Assembly: GCA_035236585.1 (NCBI GenBank)
Contig: CP141139.1
Location: 34,295,217 to 34,359,216 of the forward strand
Reading direction: 5' to 3'
From: Warburgia ugandensis
Taxonomy: Eukaryota > Streptophyta > Magnoliopsida > Canellales > Canellaceae
DNA length: 64,000 nt
The translations under genes and the position numbers were made by a program. The stretch's first letter is position 1. Each line of letters opens with the position of its first letter. This document shows positions 11,910-24,519 of the stretch, piece after piece. The notes beneath the pieces were generated by a model that searched no databases, was not told where the DNA came from, and saw only the letters and a program-made list of their open reading frames with translations.

Positions 11910-12552
11910 AAAAAAAAAACTTTTAAAGTCATTTTTCACTAAACAATTTCAAAACTAATGAATTTTTAAAGTCATTTAAACGTCTTTAAAAGTCCATCAA
12001 CGTGAGCTTTTGAAGTCACTTATCTAGAAAATGACTTCTAAATTACCAACTTTAGAAGTTGTTTTAATGTAAGCTATTTCAAAAGTTCATCAATATGTGG
12101 CCCTTTTGAAGTCGCTTAAAGAAAATGACTTCTAAAGTCACTGTCTTTAAAAGTTGTTTTTTTGTAAGCAACTTGAAAAGTTCATCAAGATCTGGTTCTT
12201 TTGAAGTCGTTTATGGGAAAATGACTTCTAAAGTCACCAACTTTAAAAGTCATTTTTTTGTAAGTGACTTGAAAAGTTTATCAAGATGTAGTTCTTTTGA
12301 AGTAGTTTATAAGAAAACAACTTCTAAAGTCACCACCTTTAGAAGTTTCATTTTTTGTAAGAGACTTCAAAAGTCAAAAATTTTTGAAGTCGCTTACAAA
12401 AAAATGACTTTAAAAGTTTTTGACTTTTAAAATTGTTTATGTAAACGGCTTGAAAAGTTGCCGACTTTCCAAGTTGGCTGGGTAGAAGTCACTTATTAAG
12501 GGACTTCTATTATCACTTTTAACTGACTTTAAAAACCCCCTGTGTAGTAGTG
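11910..12552 (+). repeat. Subterminal stem-loop repeats and right terminus of CACTA-1
   Basis: About ten alternating motifs of the types AAAGTCGTTT, GAAGTCGCTTA and AATGACTTCTAAAGTC are arranged as short inverted pairs, so the strand could fold into a chain of hairpins. Subterminal repeats of this kind are where the accessory protein of En/Spm binds its element. The array ends in CCCCCTGTGTAGTAGTG at 12552. The matching array of CACTA-2 is at 32744-33200. Confidence 0.85.
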
Positions 12553-12555
12553 CAA

Positions 12556-12810
12556 GTGGAAAGAGGCTCGTTGTGTATAAGATTTATAACTTTATCCTTT
12601 AATTCTTTATCTACCATTACCCCTACACAATTTCTATTATTGTTCTTTCCTACGTACCAGAGCTTATACACATCAAGCCCCTTTCCACTTGGTTTCTTGG
12701 ATACAAGCAATGTTGATTATCCTATGTTTCATCGTATCGACTAACTATAGACTCTTACATGTCAATGTGCCTGCATTCCATGTAGTAATACTAATCTTGT
12801 TCTATTGACT
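12556..12810 (-). pseudogene. RTE-type LINE endonuclease fragment, inverted
   Basis: On the minus strand, with frame changes, this reads TTWNAGTLT, LVDTMKH, INIACIQETKW, YKLWYVGK and VGVMVDKELKDKVI. These are the conserved blocks of the AP-endonuclease domain of plant RTE LINEs; IQETKW contains the catalytic Glu block of that domain. The sequence stops at 12553, where CACTA-1 is inserted. It is the 5' half of the LINE whose 3' half lies in the opposite orientation at 13125-14020. It is degenerate and non-functional. Confidence 0.85.
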
Positions 12811-13124
12811 AAGCCTATTTACCCACACACTTGTTTAATGGTGTGGGAACCTATGTATACTTTCCACCACACCTAAGCTCTAATGCAATGCGTTGCTTCC
12901 AAGGGAACGCTCTAGTAGCCCTTGCCTATTTTCCACTATACCCAAGATCCAATGCAACACATCACTTCTGAGGGAATGCACTAGTAGCCCTTGTCCATTT
13001 TCCACAGGCTCTGGGATCTATTGTAGTGCATCACTTATGGAAAATGCCCTAGCCTGAGGGAATGTTATAAGTCAATTCATGCATGGGATTTGCCATAGGT
13101 TTTGCATCAGACGCAAAACCCTCC
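12811..13124 (-). mobile_element. Probable 5' end of the inverted RTE LINE
   Basis: This lies upstream (in minus orientation) of the endonuclease start. It has about three repeats of 65-70 bp containing CTAGTAGCCCTTG and ATTTTCCAC on the plus strand (about 12905, 12975 and 13045). The position fits a LINE leader. The junction with the plus-oriented RT half falls around 13100-13150. Confidence 0.5.
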
Positions 13125-14022
13125 TTTATCTAGGCTTGGGACTGGTTGCAATTAAACCATATAGAATTGAAACCACATAGGCGAAGATTTCATGGTGTGT
13201 TATTTGCAAATAATATTGTTTTAATTGATGAGACAAGGGAAGGCATAAAACTAAGCTAAAGTTATGAGGATACGCATTAAAATATAAAATAATTAAAATC
13301 AGCCAAACTAATACTAAGTATATGGAATGCAATTTTAATAAGGAGAGGAGCAGAAGTAGAGCACTAGTAAAAATTAATAATGAAGAAGTCCAGTTAAAAT
13401 ATCACTTTTGGTACTTAGAATCAATGCTTCATAAGAGTGGAGAGTGAGAGGGAGGTTATGTAGAGAATCTAAGCGGGTTGTAACATATGGAGATACATTG
13501 TTGGAGTTCTGTGTCATCAGTGGATGGCACTCAAATTGAAAGAAAAATGCCATAGGATGATTATAAAGCTGCCATGCTCTATGGATAGGAGTGTTGAGCA
13601 GTTAAGGAAGATCTTGCACATAGGATGAACTTATCTAAAATGAGGATGTTGAGATGGATGTGTACTAAGACAAGAAAAGGATAGAATTAAGAACGAAAAC
13701 ATTAGATGAAACTTAGGAGTACTACTAATAGATAATAAGATGAGGGAGCTTAGACTTAGATGGTTTAGACATGTCCAATGGAGACCTAATATGGCACCGG
13801 TTAAAAGCAGTGAGGTAATGCAAGTCAAAGGTTCTAAAAGGGCAAGGGAAAGGCCCAAAAGAATGTGAATAGAAGTGGTGAGAATATATTTAAAAACTTT
13901 GAGACTAAATGAAGCCATGATACTTAATAGAGGGGAATGGGGGAACAAGATTTATATGATAAACCCCTAATCGGAATAAAGTCTTGATGATGATAATGCT
14001 GCTGATGATGATTTATTATCTC
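13125..14022 (+). pseudogene. RTE-type LINE reverse transcriptase, 3' half
   Basis: Translation with frameshifts gives WCVIFANNIVLIDETREG (the FADD-like catalytic block of RTE reverse transcriptases, here FANN), FIRVESE, VLCVISG, MRMLRWMC, DNKMRELRLRWFRHVQ, KGSKRARERPK and LNEAMILNRGEWGNKI. The typical RTE order is therefore preserved through the C-terminal end. The 3' tail ends in a TGATGATGATAATG-like repeat, the usual RTE tail. Stops and frameshifts are frequent. FANN lacks the catalytic aspartates, so this copy is dead. Confidence 0.88.
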
Positions 14023-14029
14023 GGCTTCA

Positions 14030-14470
14030 AGTTTTCTCAAATGCAGACTATGCTGGCTCTAGTGATGATTCCACTTTAGCCGTGGCTATTCCATCCTCTT
14101 TGCTTACAGCCTTATTTCCTAATCGATCAATGCATACGTATGGCTACACGCTCCTCTTGTGAATACTGCTTGATTGCCCGTGGCTGGTTTAATTTGGAAT
14201 GTTCGTTTCTTTATGAGCTCGGTGTGCATTCTCATTTTCTTCTGCTCCATGATTCAACTTATCTCACAACGAATCCTGATATTTTATATGCGAAAACAAA
14301 CCATCGAACTGGACTTCCACTAGATTCGTGACTATGTTTCTCATGGGTCGCGTTAAGTTCATATAATGTCAATAGGCAGATTCTTACCAAGACATTAACT
14401 TTCGTCTGCTTTTGTCAATATTCAAGTGGAATGTTCGAGTTTAGAATGCCCAACTTGAGGAGACGGGCCT
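14030..14470 (+). pseudogene. Copia RNase H 3' fragment
   Basis: Translation across frames gives LQVFSNADYAGSSDD, TYLTTNPDILYAKT, then TIELDFH and RDYVSHGSR, and finally an ACTTGAGGAGACGGG-like purine stretch near 14453. This is the order of a Ty1-copia RNase H domain (DADWAG, then TANPVFHARTKHIELD-type, then a polypurine tract). The central RNase H part is not clear. It is degenerate. The 3' LTR could start near 14471, but no partner was found. Confidence 0.65.
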
Positions 14471-15955
14471 GTGTCATGGATAGGAATGCTGTAAATGCAT
14501 AAGAACTCATGCACCGATGAGAGAACACAAAACTAATAAATACGGATTTGCAAAAATGAATAATGTGTGAAGGTCCTCATTTTTCCAACTTTCTAATTGG
14601 CCGTGGATTGATTTTTTCAAAGTGAAATAGCAGAACTGAACAAGGTAACATAAAGAGGTGAAGACAAGCGGTTGAAAGTACCTTCTCCCCTCGGGTTGAA
14701 AGTGTTTAATGTTAGCAATGAATTAGATGTGATGCACACCCAGCTGCCTGCTATGACTTCCACCAGTTTGGTGTCTTCTTCCAGCCCAAGTCTTTTGGGC
14801 GATCATTGCCAACAGCCCGACAGTATGACTCGGGTCTTCTGCAAGTGCACCTTTCGCCCAAGCTGCCATTGCGGTCAACCCTAAGATTAGATGATAGGAA
14901 AGATGAAGGAGACTAATTCTTCCCCAGCCTTTATGGTCGTTAGGAGCCTTGGTGCAATGCAACTGTAAAGTTGTCATCGTGTGATTTTAAGATCACCGAT
15001 TTAAAGTGTGAAAATAGTCTCTTACAAAATGCAAGGTAAGACTGTATATTATTAATTTTTGTGGTCCACCCTTTCTCCAATCCCTATATATGCGAGAGCT
15101 TTATGCACCAAAACTGCCCGTGTACCTTTATGGTCTCCAGACAAGGACAAACAGAAATGGTTGCGCCTGCACATGAAATTATAGGGTACGTAATGGAGGG
15201 CTCGAAGTGTCAAGTTTGAGGGCTGGTTTTGGGTGATGCGCTACAATTCATATGCAATGCTCTAAAGATCTAATCTTGATCCGAATGACGAATCTTTCTT
15301 TTTAATATTTTTTTTTGTTAAGGCTTAATTATACAAAACACCCTGGACTTTTTGCATTTTATTCATTGATAGCCTGGATTTTAATTTTCATCAATTACAT
15401 CCCAGATATAAGAAGTGTCAGCAATCGTACTCTAGTTACACGTGGCGTTGCGTTTCATCGGACGTGGCTCTCCTAGCTGACATTTGACTGCCTACATCGT
15501 CTTTGGATTTTGGCATGGTTTTGCGTTGATTCGAGGATGGCGAGATTGGCAACCACGAATCCAAGTTGTAGAGCACCTGGGTAGTTGCCATTTGGTGCTT
15601 GGAAGAGACTGGAGGATCGAAGTCAGGAGAGCTTATTTTCTAGCGGATTATCCATCCAAGCTGCTTACTCCATTTGATTTTTTCTCCTGCAAGTTTATCT
15701 CAGCCACCTAAAACACCATTAAGATGTTTTCTACGGACAAAACTTCATTAAATCTGGGTATAATTGTGTTGAGGACACAAATCATAGGTTAAATTGAGCA
15801 AAATTAGGGGATTTTTGCCAAAACTCCCCTAAATGGGATAATTTTTCTAAATACATTCTTAATTATTTCTTAATGCTTTAATAAAGGCTTACTTTAGATT
15901 ACAATTACCAGCAGATCATTGGTGTTAATCCCCATCAGATGCCGTCCACAAATTT

Positions 15956-15957
<2 letters not shown>
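14471..15957. other. Anonymous DNA, possible MULE-like remnant
   Basis: No recognised gene. Short open frames at 14672-14977 have no family resemblance that I can name. Around 15320-15430 (AAAACACCCTGGACTTTTTG and following text) and 15770-15830 (reverse strand) there are weakly inverted sequences of the kind seen at ends of plant Mutator-like elements. I cannot confirm terminal repeats or a 9-bp target duplication. Confidence 0.3.

Positions 15958-16050
<93 letters not shown>
15958..16050. repeat. (TC)n microsatellite
   Basis: An almost perfect CT tract of about 93 bp. Together with the (GA)n tract at 16382-16515 it brackets a spacer of about 330 bp. Confidence 0.98.
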
Positions 16051-17430
<1,380 letters not shown>

Positions 17431-17831
17431 CCTTCTAAGAACCTTCTCAAAATAGCTAGGCATTGCATGAACTAGTCAATTATCTTCTCTGATAATCTTG
17501 ATTTGTAGACTCACATCCTTTGTACCTAGTTCTGTTTGTCAAATGTTTGATTTTGTATTGATGATGACACAAACCATCTACATACAACTATATCTCCTGT
17601 TTTGAAAAAACCTTTTGCAAAACAAATATGTCCTTCTGAGAACCTTTTCACAATAGCTAGACATTATATAAACTAGCATATTATCTTTTTTGATAATCTT
17701 GATTCCTAGAATCACATGAGTTGCTCCTAGACCTATATCATAAAGTTTTAATCTATATTGATGATACCACAAATCATCTTCATATGATTATATCTTGTGT
17801 TTTGAAGGAGCCTATCTCCACTGCTTGTTAT
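17431..17831 (-). pseudogene. Tandemly duplicated copia RT fragment
   Basis: Two diverged copies of about 200 bp start at 17431 and 17632. On the minus strand the second reads YRLKLYDIGLGATHVILGIKIIKKDNMLV then SYCEKVLRR. The first reads KDVSLQIKIIREDN, a stop, then LVHAMPSYFEKVLRR. This matches the Ty1-copia reverse transcriptase segment ADVILGIKI through SQSHYIEKVL. Only this 60-residue stretch is present, repeated head to tail. Both copies are broken. Confidence 0.7.
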
Positions 17832-17961
17832 GACTTGCTGAATATCAGCACATTATAAGTGAGGTTATAAATTAAGAACTAAGTTCATCAAGAGAACTAG
17901 TTAGAAATAAGTCTATTAATACTCAATAATATTTAACCAGGTGTTAATCATTATGAATAAA

Positions 17962-18421
17962 TGTTACACTCTAAATTTATTATAGAAATATGTTCACATA
18001 TGGGAATGAATTTTGAATATGAAAACATCCCATTTAATTTAAATTTCAAATTTATCATGATTTAATTTAGATCTAGATTTGAAAATAAAAGCTAATCAAT
18101 ACTAGAGCCAAACTTTCCAATTTGGGACATTCAATCCAAATCAAATAGATTTGGGCATCCCAAACCTAATCAAATTTGGATATGACAATGTTAAAGAAAT
18201 TTAACTTGATCTTGATATTAAAGCTATTTATTTCTAAAGATCCAATTGTCTCATCTCATCTAAAAATCTAGAACATCCAATTAGATGTGATTTGATACAA
18301 ATCTAAAATCTTCTAGAGATTCAAATTGTTTGAACAATCAATATGAATAAGTTAGATCCTAATAGCTCTAAGCGGTTTATCCTATACATTAGAGGATGTC
18401 CATTTTTTTTAGTCAAAGGAC

Positions 18422-18474
<53 letters not shown>

Positions 18475-20776
18475 GATCTATCACCCTCCCTTACTCAAGT
18501 CCTAAAATAAAAATGTGATCAATGATATTAGGTTGGAGAAAAAGATGAATTGAGAATGAGATCTTCAAAAAGATCCGGGAAAGGAGATCATGTGAGAGCT
18601 TTATAAGAGAAGTTTGATTTACCAAATAGATAAGCAATGCTACTATTACACAAGATCTAGGAATCCATACTAGGATTAATTTTTGTCAACACCTAGTACT
18701 AGATATAGCAAGTAAAATTGTCATGTAGTATATACATTGATTATTAGAGGATTGGATCATTAGATTGATTGAAATATGTGCATATTTTAATAGATGATTG
18801 ATCATTTAATTCATGTATGTATGTGAATGTGCATGCTCTAATCACCTAACTATATATGTTCTGGATCTAATTTATCCATCTAAGTATATATGTGCATGAT
18901 CTAATTTTATACCTATCCATACATGTATATAGGGGCATGATTTGAATATATATTTTACTGATTCATACATGTATGAATGCCCATGATCCAAGTACATATT
19001 ACCTTGATTTATACTCACATGCGAGCACACGCGTGCATGTACGTGGTATATATAATTCAATCTCATGTATTAGAAAGGCCTAAGAAGATATTTGTGGATA
19101 TATTCAAATAATTGATAATATTAACGCATATGCCAGATTATAAGGTTTATGATTTGATCCTAATCATAGAAGATATATGATATGCGATCTAAATTTGAAC
19201 ATAATACATGTGTGTGATCTATGATGATTTGCACCTTGAACTGGATTTGTGTAGGTCTATATTAACCTATGCTTGAAAACAAAATGAGAATATGCACTAG
19301 ATGAATTACACATATGATTGAGTTATAAGAGCTAGAGAGTGTATGGTTTAGTTTTATAATTATAAAATTTTGAGTTTTTAAAATATTAAATAAAAAACTA
19401 CTTAGTCTCAAATTTTTATTTTTTATGGTTTCAAATTTATTATTCATGTGATTTTGGAACTATAAAAATAATCAAAATATTATTCAACCTTGATTTCAAA
19501 TTAATAGTTTTAATAGAAGATTTTTAAAAAGTACATTTTTGATCTAAACATTTATATCTTATATATGTAATTTTAAATTATAGAATTATAAGATTTTCAC
19601 TTGAGTATTTTGTTCAATTTTATTATACTACAATTTTTGGAGTATTTAGTGAAGAAGAGTTAACTGAAGGTTTGGAGGCATTATTATTCCAATAATATCA
19701 AAATTGAGCATTTGATACAATAGTATGCTTCAAAGAAAAGTTTAGACAATATTTGAAAAGAAATTTGAATGCATTTTTCAGTAATATCTAGCAAGATGTA
19801 AAAGTCCCTTATGTATTCTATTTCCACTTCTAGACCCTAATGAGACATCAATAGTGGTTTTTTTATTCTTCATTTGAGATGTTAGAGAGGATATTTTTTG
19901 TTATTTGAACTCTGTATAAGGGTGACTTGTCTGAGATGTACTTTAGTAAGGGTCTCGATTAAGATGTACTTTAGAGGAGTTTTTGTGAAAACTTCTAGCT
20001 TAGATCTATGTGGACTAGCTTTTACTTAATGCTAAGTATTTAGGCTCTACTAAAAGGAGCTCAAAGGGTGAATGTTTGGCCTCTATGGATGGTACTCTGA
20101 ACCTCATCTAATCAATGAGGGAATGAACTTGTATGAAACATATTAAGGCAGGTATCTATTGGCTGTGTTTGAATGCATGAACTATAATTTTTGTGGTTTT
20201 GGACTAAACATATCCATGTTATTTGGCTCTTATGTTGGAACTTTAAATGTTTGATTTTTAGGAAAATTGAATTTACTAATGATGTTTTGTCACATGCATG
20301 TTATTATCATCATTAAATGACTTTTTAGAAGGTAAGTGCAAAAATATACATGTTTATAATAATTATGGTAATTTTAAAAATGTTCATACATTATGCATTT
20401 AAAATAAACTTGATACAATATGTACATGTAATAGTTAGTATGCTCACCAAATGTTAGTTCGTTGAGATATTTTTAAATATCTCATATTATAGAAGACAAA
20501 GAAGAAGAAGGAATATCAAAAGAAAGAGAAATTCATTCAAAGATAATCAAGCTTAAGCGTTCTTTACTTTGTTTATTATGAGGTCGTGAGAGTGTAAAAA
20601 CATGGAAACACTTATTTGAGTTTATGGAAATTGTAATAAGTTATGTAGTTTTGAATTTTTATGTGTCAAATTTTAGTACCTTATTTGCTCTGGTTTTGTA
20701 AAATGGTAGCATTTTATATGTCATGTGAGATTTAAAAGGAAAATCCCACGATGGAATACCCTAGGAATCTGTTACA
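17962..20776 (+). mobile_element. Possible solo LTR (2.8 kb)
   Basis: It begins TGTTACACTC and ends AATCTGTTACA, with TG/CA termini forming a short inverted repeat. Near its 3' side (20440-20500) the block GTTCGTTGAGATAT followed by ATATCTCA and a purine-rich AGAAGAAGAAGG run parallels 54165-54235 in the unit at 51377. I find no 5-bp target duplication, so the ends are uncertain. It contains a (TC)n tract at 18423-18472 and an imperfect ~65-70 bp repeat with CATACATGTAT-like cores at 18890-19030. No coding sequence is recognised. Confidence 0.4.
18423..18472. repeat. (TC)n microsatellite
   Basis: A perfect CT tract of 50 bp inside the possible solo LTR. Confidence 0.97.
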
Positions 20777-20799
20777 TCTCTAACCCTCACTACTACGAC

Positions 20800-21380
20800 A
20801 ATGGGTTTATATGACAGTTAAAATGGCTATAAAAGACGGTTACCCAACTATCTTATACCCAGCCATCTTATAAAATGAAATTCCATATAAGACAATTTAT
20901 AGTACCATCTTATATTAAAGATATTATAAGACGGGTTTGAATAACCGTCTTATATAGGTTAACTTATAAGACGGTTCCCAAATACCTATTTTATAAATAT
21001 AAATAAATATAGGACGGTTTCTAAATACACGTCTTATATAAAAATGTTTAATAAAGGACAATTTTTCAATAACTGTCCTATATAGTTCAGGATATAGGAT
21101 GGTTATTGAAAAACCATCCTTTATACAGATGTATATAGGATGGTTATTGAAAAATCATCCTATATACAGAACCACATGGCATGGTTTTTCAATAACCGTC
21201 CTATATACTTCTTTATATAGGATGGTTATTCCAAACTCGTCCTATATAGTTTTGTATATAGGATGGTTTTTTAATAACCAACCTATATGCCAACTAGTAT
21301 ATATAGGACGGTTATTGAAAAACCATCCTATATTTCTCAGAAAATATAGGATGGTTTTTCAATAACCATCCTATATTACT
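20800..21380. repeat. Left hairpin array of the CACTA-type element
   Basis: Around ten units of the form TATAGGACGGTTATTGAAAA alternate with their inverted partner AACCATCCTATAT, so each neighbouring pair can form a stem of about 15 bp with a short loop. The first units carry TTATAAGACGG and later ones TATAGGATGG, a gradual change along the array. Confidence 0.9.
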
Positions 21381-21789
21381 TATACTTTCTCAAAATCGTG
21401 TTATCATTTTTGTTGGTTTCAATTCATACATTGTTTCGGCTATTTTGAAGTTTAAAACTTCATTTCTCCAAACATTGATACATATCTAACATTTCCAACA
21501 TTCCATGTCAAACTTCTCCATACTTCTTGGTGAAATAATGAAAACATACATAGACTTAAATTTAAAAAAAAAAAAACATATGCGTCCAATTTGTGCTATG
21601 TAAATTATATATCTGTGATAAAATTGATACATGTTCAATAACATTAGATGTCTACAAATTAAAAGTAAAAAGATATTCAATCCATTCCATTCTGATGTCA
21701 TGTATGTCTAATTGGGAGTAACTCTTGCTCCCCAAATTAGCTTGCAAGAAAACAAATATTACATCAATAAAAAACATTATTGTTAGAGT

Positions 21790-22800
21790 CATTTAAGAGA
21801 TGTAAAAAACTATAAGACATAGGTCTTATGAAACTCAATGGAGGCTATCTAAAATGATCATAATCCATCATTTACAAGCATTATAGAAGCCCAAAATCAG
21901 CATCATATACAGTAAAAAATGTATGATAAATACACATTTACAAGCTACATTTTGCATGCTATGTTGAATGAAACATTGAAATCTAAGACATGGGTCTTCG
22001 CTAATTCAATAGAGGTTATCTAGAATGATCATAATCAAGAATTTGGAAGCATTACAGAAGTCCAAAATTAGCATCGTATATAGTAAAAAATGTATGGTAA
22101 AAATCCATATTCAAGCTACATTTTGCATACTGTTTTAAAAGAAATATCAAAATCTAAGACATGGGTCTAATTAAACTCAATGGAGGCTATCTAGAATGAT
22201 CATAATCCAACATTTACAAGTATTAAAAAAGCTCAAAATTAGCATCGTATACAGTAGAAAATGCATGGTAAAAACATATATTCAAACTACATTTGGTAAG
22301 GTGTAGGCCTTTTTGAAAAAAACATCAAAATCTATGACATGCGCCTTATGAAACTTAATGGAAGCTATCTAGAATGATTATAATCTAGCATTTGCAAGTA
22401 TTACAACAGCCCAAAATCATCATCGCATACAGCAAAAAATGTATGGTAAATATGCATTTACCGGCTATATTTTACATGTCATGTTGTATGAGACATCAAA
22501 ATCTAAGACGTGGGTCTTCTCAAACTCAGTGGAGGCTATTTAGAATGATCATAATTCAGCATTTACAAGTATTGTAGAAGCTTAAATTTAGCATTGTATA
22601 TAGTAAAAAATGCATGGTAAAAACATATTCAAGCTACATTTTGTACGTCTTTTTAAATAAAACATCAAAATCTAAGACATGAGTCTTCTTAAACTCAATG
22701 GAAGCTATCTAGCATGATTATAATTAAGAATTTAAAAGTATTAAAGAAGTCCAAAATCAGTATAATATACAATAGAAACTGCAAGAGAAAAAATGCATGT
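21790..22800 (+). repeat. 172-bp tandem repeat, six copies
   Basis: The phrase AAGACATGGGTCTT recurs at about 21814, 21986, 22157, 22334, 22505 and 22676 (spacings 171-177). Each copy continues with an AATGGAGGCTATCTAGAATG-like block, CATTTACAAG and ATTTTGCATG-like blocks. The array lies in the interior of the CACTA-type element. Copies are diverged and no reading frame is shared among them. Confidence 0.9.
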
Positions 22801-23189
22801 ACAAGGATCATAATCAAGCATTTACAAGGATTAGAAAGTACAAAATTATGAAATGAGAGAGATGTAACCTAATGAGAGAAAGTTGATCCCCTTTCTACTT
22901 ATTCTCCTTGAGGGTTTTGGGTTCGAAAAATTCGAATAGGGGAAATGAGAGACTGGGGGGGGTGTTGTTGAAAAAAATTGTATGGGGAACTGGGCATGAT
23001 TTCTCTCCTCCCCCCTCTTCTTTTTCTTCGCTCCATTCTTCACTCTATTTCTCCTCTCCTCTTCTTCTTCTCCACACAGGGTTTTGGGGGTTTGGGTTTC
23101 AAAATTTTGAATGGGGAAAAGGGGTGAGTTTTAAACAATCGTAGGGGGTTTGGGGTTTTAAAATTCGAACTTAGGGAGAAGGGAGCTTA

Positions 23190-24360
23190 GTATATAGGAT
23201 GATTTTAAAAACAATCCTATATTTTGAAAAAATAAAGGGTAGTTCTGTAGAACCGTCTTATCTAAACATGAATATAGGACGGGTCTGCATATTGGTCCTA
23301 TATTCTTTTGAATAAAGGACGGTTCTACAAAATCGCCTATATTCTTTTGAATAAAGGAAGATTTTGAGAACCATCCTATATTCACTTGAATATAGGACGG
23401 TGGTTCAAAATCATTATATATTGTTATAAATAAAGGACGGTTCTTTAGAACCGTCCTATATTTTATTAATTATACAAGATGGGTTTTAAAGAACTATCCT
23501 ATATTAATGGTCTATTTGGCACGAAATATTTCCAACCAGCCCATCGAATTGGACTTTTAGTACCTCCAAAAGACCTTTCACGTGGTTGCTGTAAAATAGG
23601 ACAAAAGAGGGGCTGTAGGAGGCTTCATGCATTCACACTTGACACTTTTACAATTGGCCCCTTGGAACCCCATCAGGGTTGCCACTCCGGACCTTGCTTC
23701 TAGGGGGCGCTGCCCTCAAATTCCTATTATTCCTTCTTGTAACCGTTGTGATTTCTGTTGACCTCATCAACAACTAAGTTAGTCATACTAATGTACTACA
23801 ATCTCATACTATTGTGACACTCCTAGTGATATCTTATTGAGGTGGGCATTGTCATATACCAACATAATGAAAAAGTACAAGAGCGACTACTACCCAAATG
23901 ATATCACCTGAGAAAATATAAGTTCATGACAAACTCCATGTAAATCCAACCCAATGTTTGAATTTTCATCGAAGAAGCTGAGAGTTAATTCAACTTTAAC
24001 TTATAAGATGTAAAAAATATAAGATGGTTATTAAGACCCGTCTTATATAATTTTATATAAGACGGTTCTAGCAAACTGTCTTATATTATTAGAGTAATAT
24101 AAACCGGTTCTAGGTAATCGTTTTATATTCCTTCAATAATATAGGATGGTTCTTACGAATCGTCATATATTAATATAATAATATAAGATGATTTTCCGGA
24201 ACCATCTCATATAAAATTATATAAGACGGTTATGTGAAACCCATCTTATATGTTTATAGTATATAAGATGGCTAACTATAACCGTCTTATATAAATTTTA
24301 TATAAGATGATTGCTCTAAAATCGTCTTATATTTGCTGTCTTATAAAGTCCAAATTTTAG
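23190..24360. repeat. Right hairpin arrays of the CACTA-type element
   Basis: Two blocks (23190-23480 and 24000-24355) of ATAGGACGGTT / ATAAGACGGTT units are in inverted pairs. Between them, 23490-23990 is less AT-rich, has a GGGGGCGCTGCCC segment near 23703 and matches nothing I recognise. It could be captured foreign sequence. Confidence 0.8.
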
Positions 24361-24519
24361 TAGTGCCTCCAATAAATGTTTTGCATATTTGGGGCATGAC
24401 ACTAATTGGGTTGGATCATTTGAAGATAAAGCCTATCAATGTAGGGTCCCATACTCTCAAATCAGTCCAAATAGCCTTTCTCTGTTAAGTATAGGCACTT
24501 CATGTTAATTAAGATTTTC

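Larger units (their letters stand above)
1..12552 (+). mobile_element. CACTA (En/Spm-like) transposon CACTA-1, right part
   Basis: The right terminus is GTGTAGTAGTG at 12542-12552; its reverse complement begins CACTACTACACAGGGGG, the hallmark CACTA end. CAA follows at 12553-12555 as the likely 3-bp target duplication. The left end lies before position 1. Order: TNP2-like gene (+), two and a part copies of a roughly 750-800 bp repeat, a G-rich minisatellite, a degenerate tandem repeat, then terminal stem-loop repeats. All of this matches CACTA-2 (32744-48184) in reverse orientation. CACTA-1 lacks the roughly 5 kb holding the second gene of CACTA-2, so it is probably an internally deleted, non-autonomous relative. 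Two 3-kb LTR-like units are inserted inside it. Confidence 0.85.
20788..24365. mobile_element. Non-autonomous CACTA-type element with stem-loop arrays
   Basis: The left end is CACTACTACGACAATGGG. The right end is CCAAATTTTAGTAGTG, whose reverse complement starts CACTACTAAAATTTGG. The 3-bp flanks CCT at 20785-20787 and 24366-24368 are identical, as expected for CACTA elements. Length is 3578 bp. It carries no transposase match. Both ends hold arrays of ATAGGACGGTT-type units in inverted pairs (20800-21380; 23190-23480 and 24000-24355). The middle has a 172-bp tandem repeat and a C/T-rich stretch (22900-23120). It is a different family from CACTA-1 and CACTA-2, whose subterminal repeat is AAAGTCGTTT-like. 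Confidence 0.85.

Noticed and set aside
14672..14977. Possible host exon with overlapping frames of 70 and 84 codons on opposite strands
   Set aside because: No splice context, no recognisable domain, and both strands open equally.
17962..20776. Firm solo LTR call
   Set aside because: Terminal TG/CA and internal resemblance are present, but the 5-bp flanks differ. Kept only as a low-confidence feature.
20800..21380. CRISPR-like array of regularly spaced short repeats
   Set aside because: Repeats alternate in orientation, spacers are repeat-derived, and the block is the subterminal region of a CACTA-type element in plant DNA.
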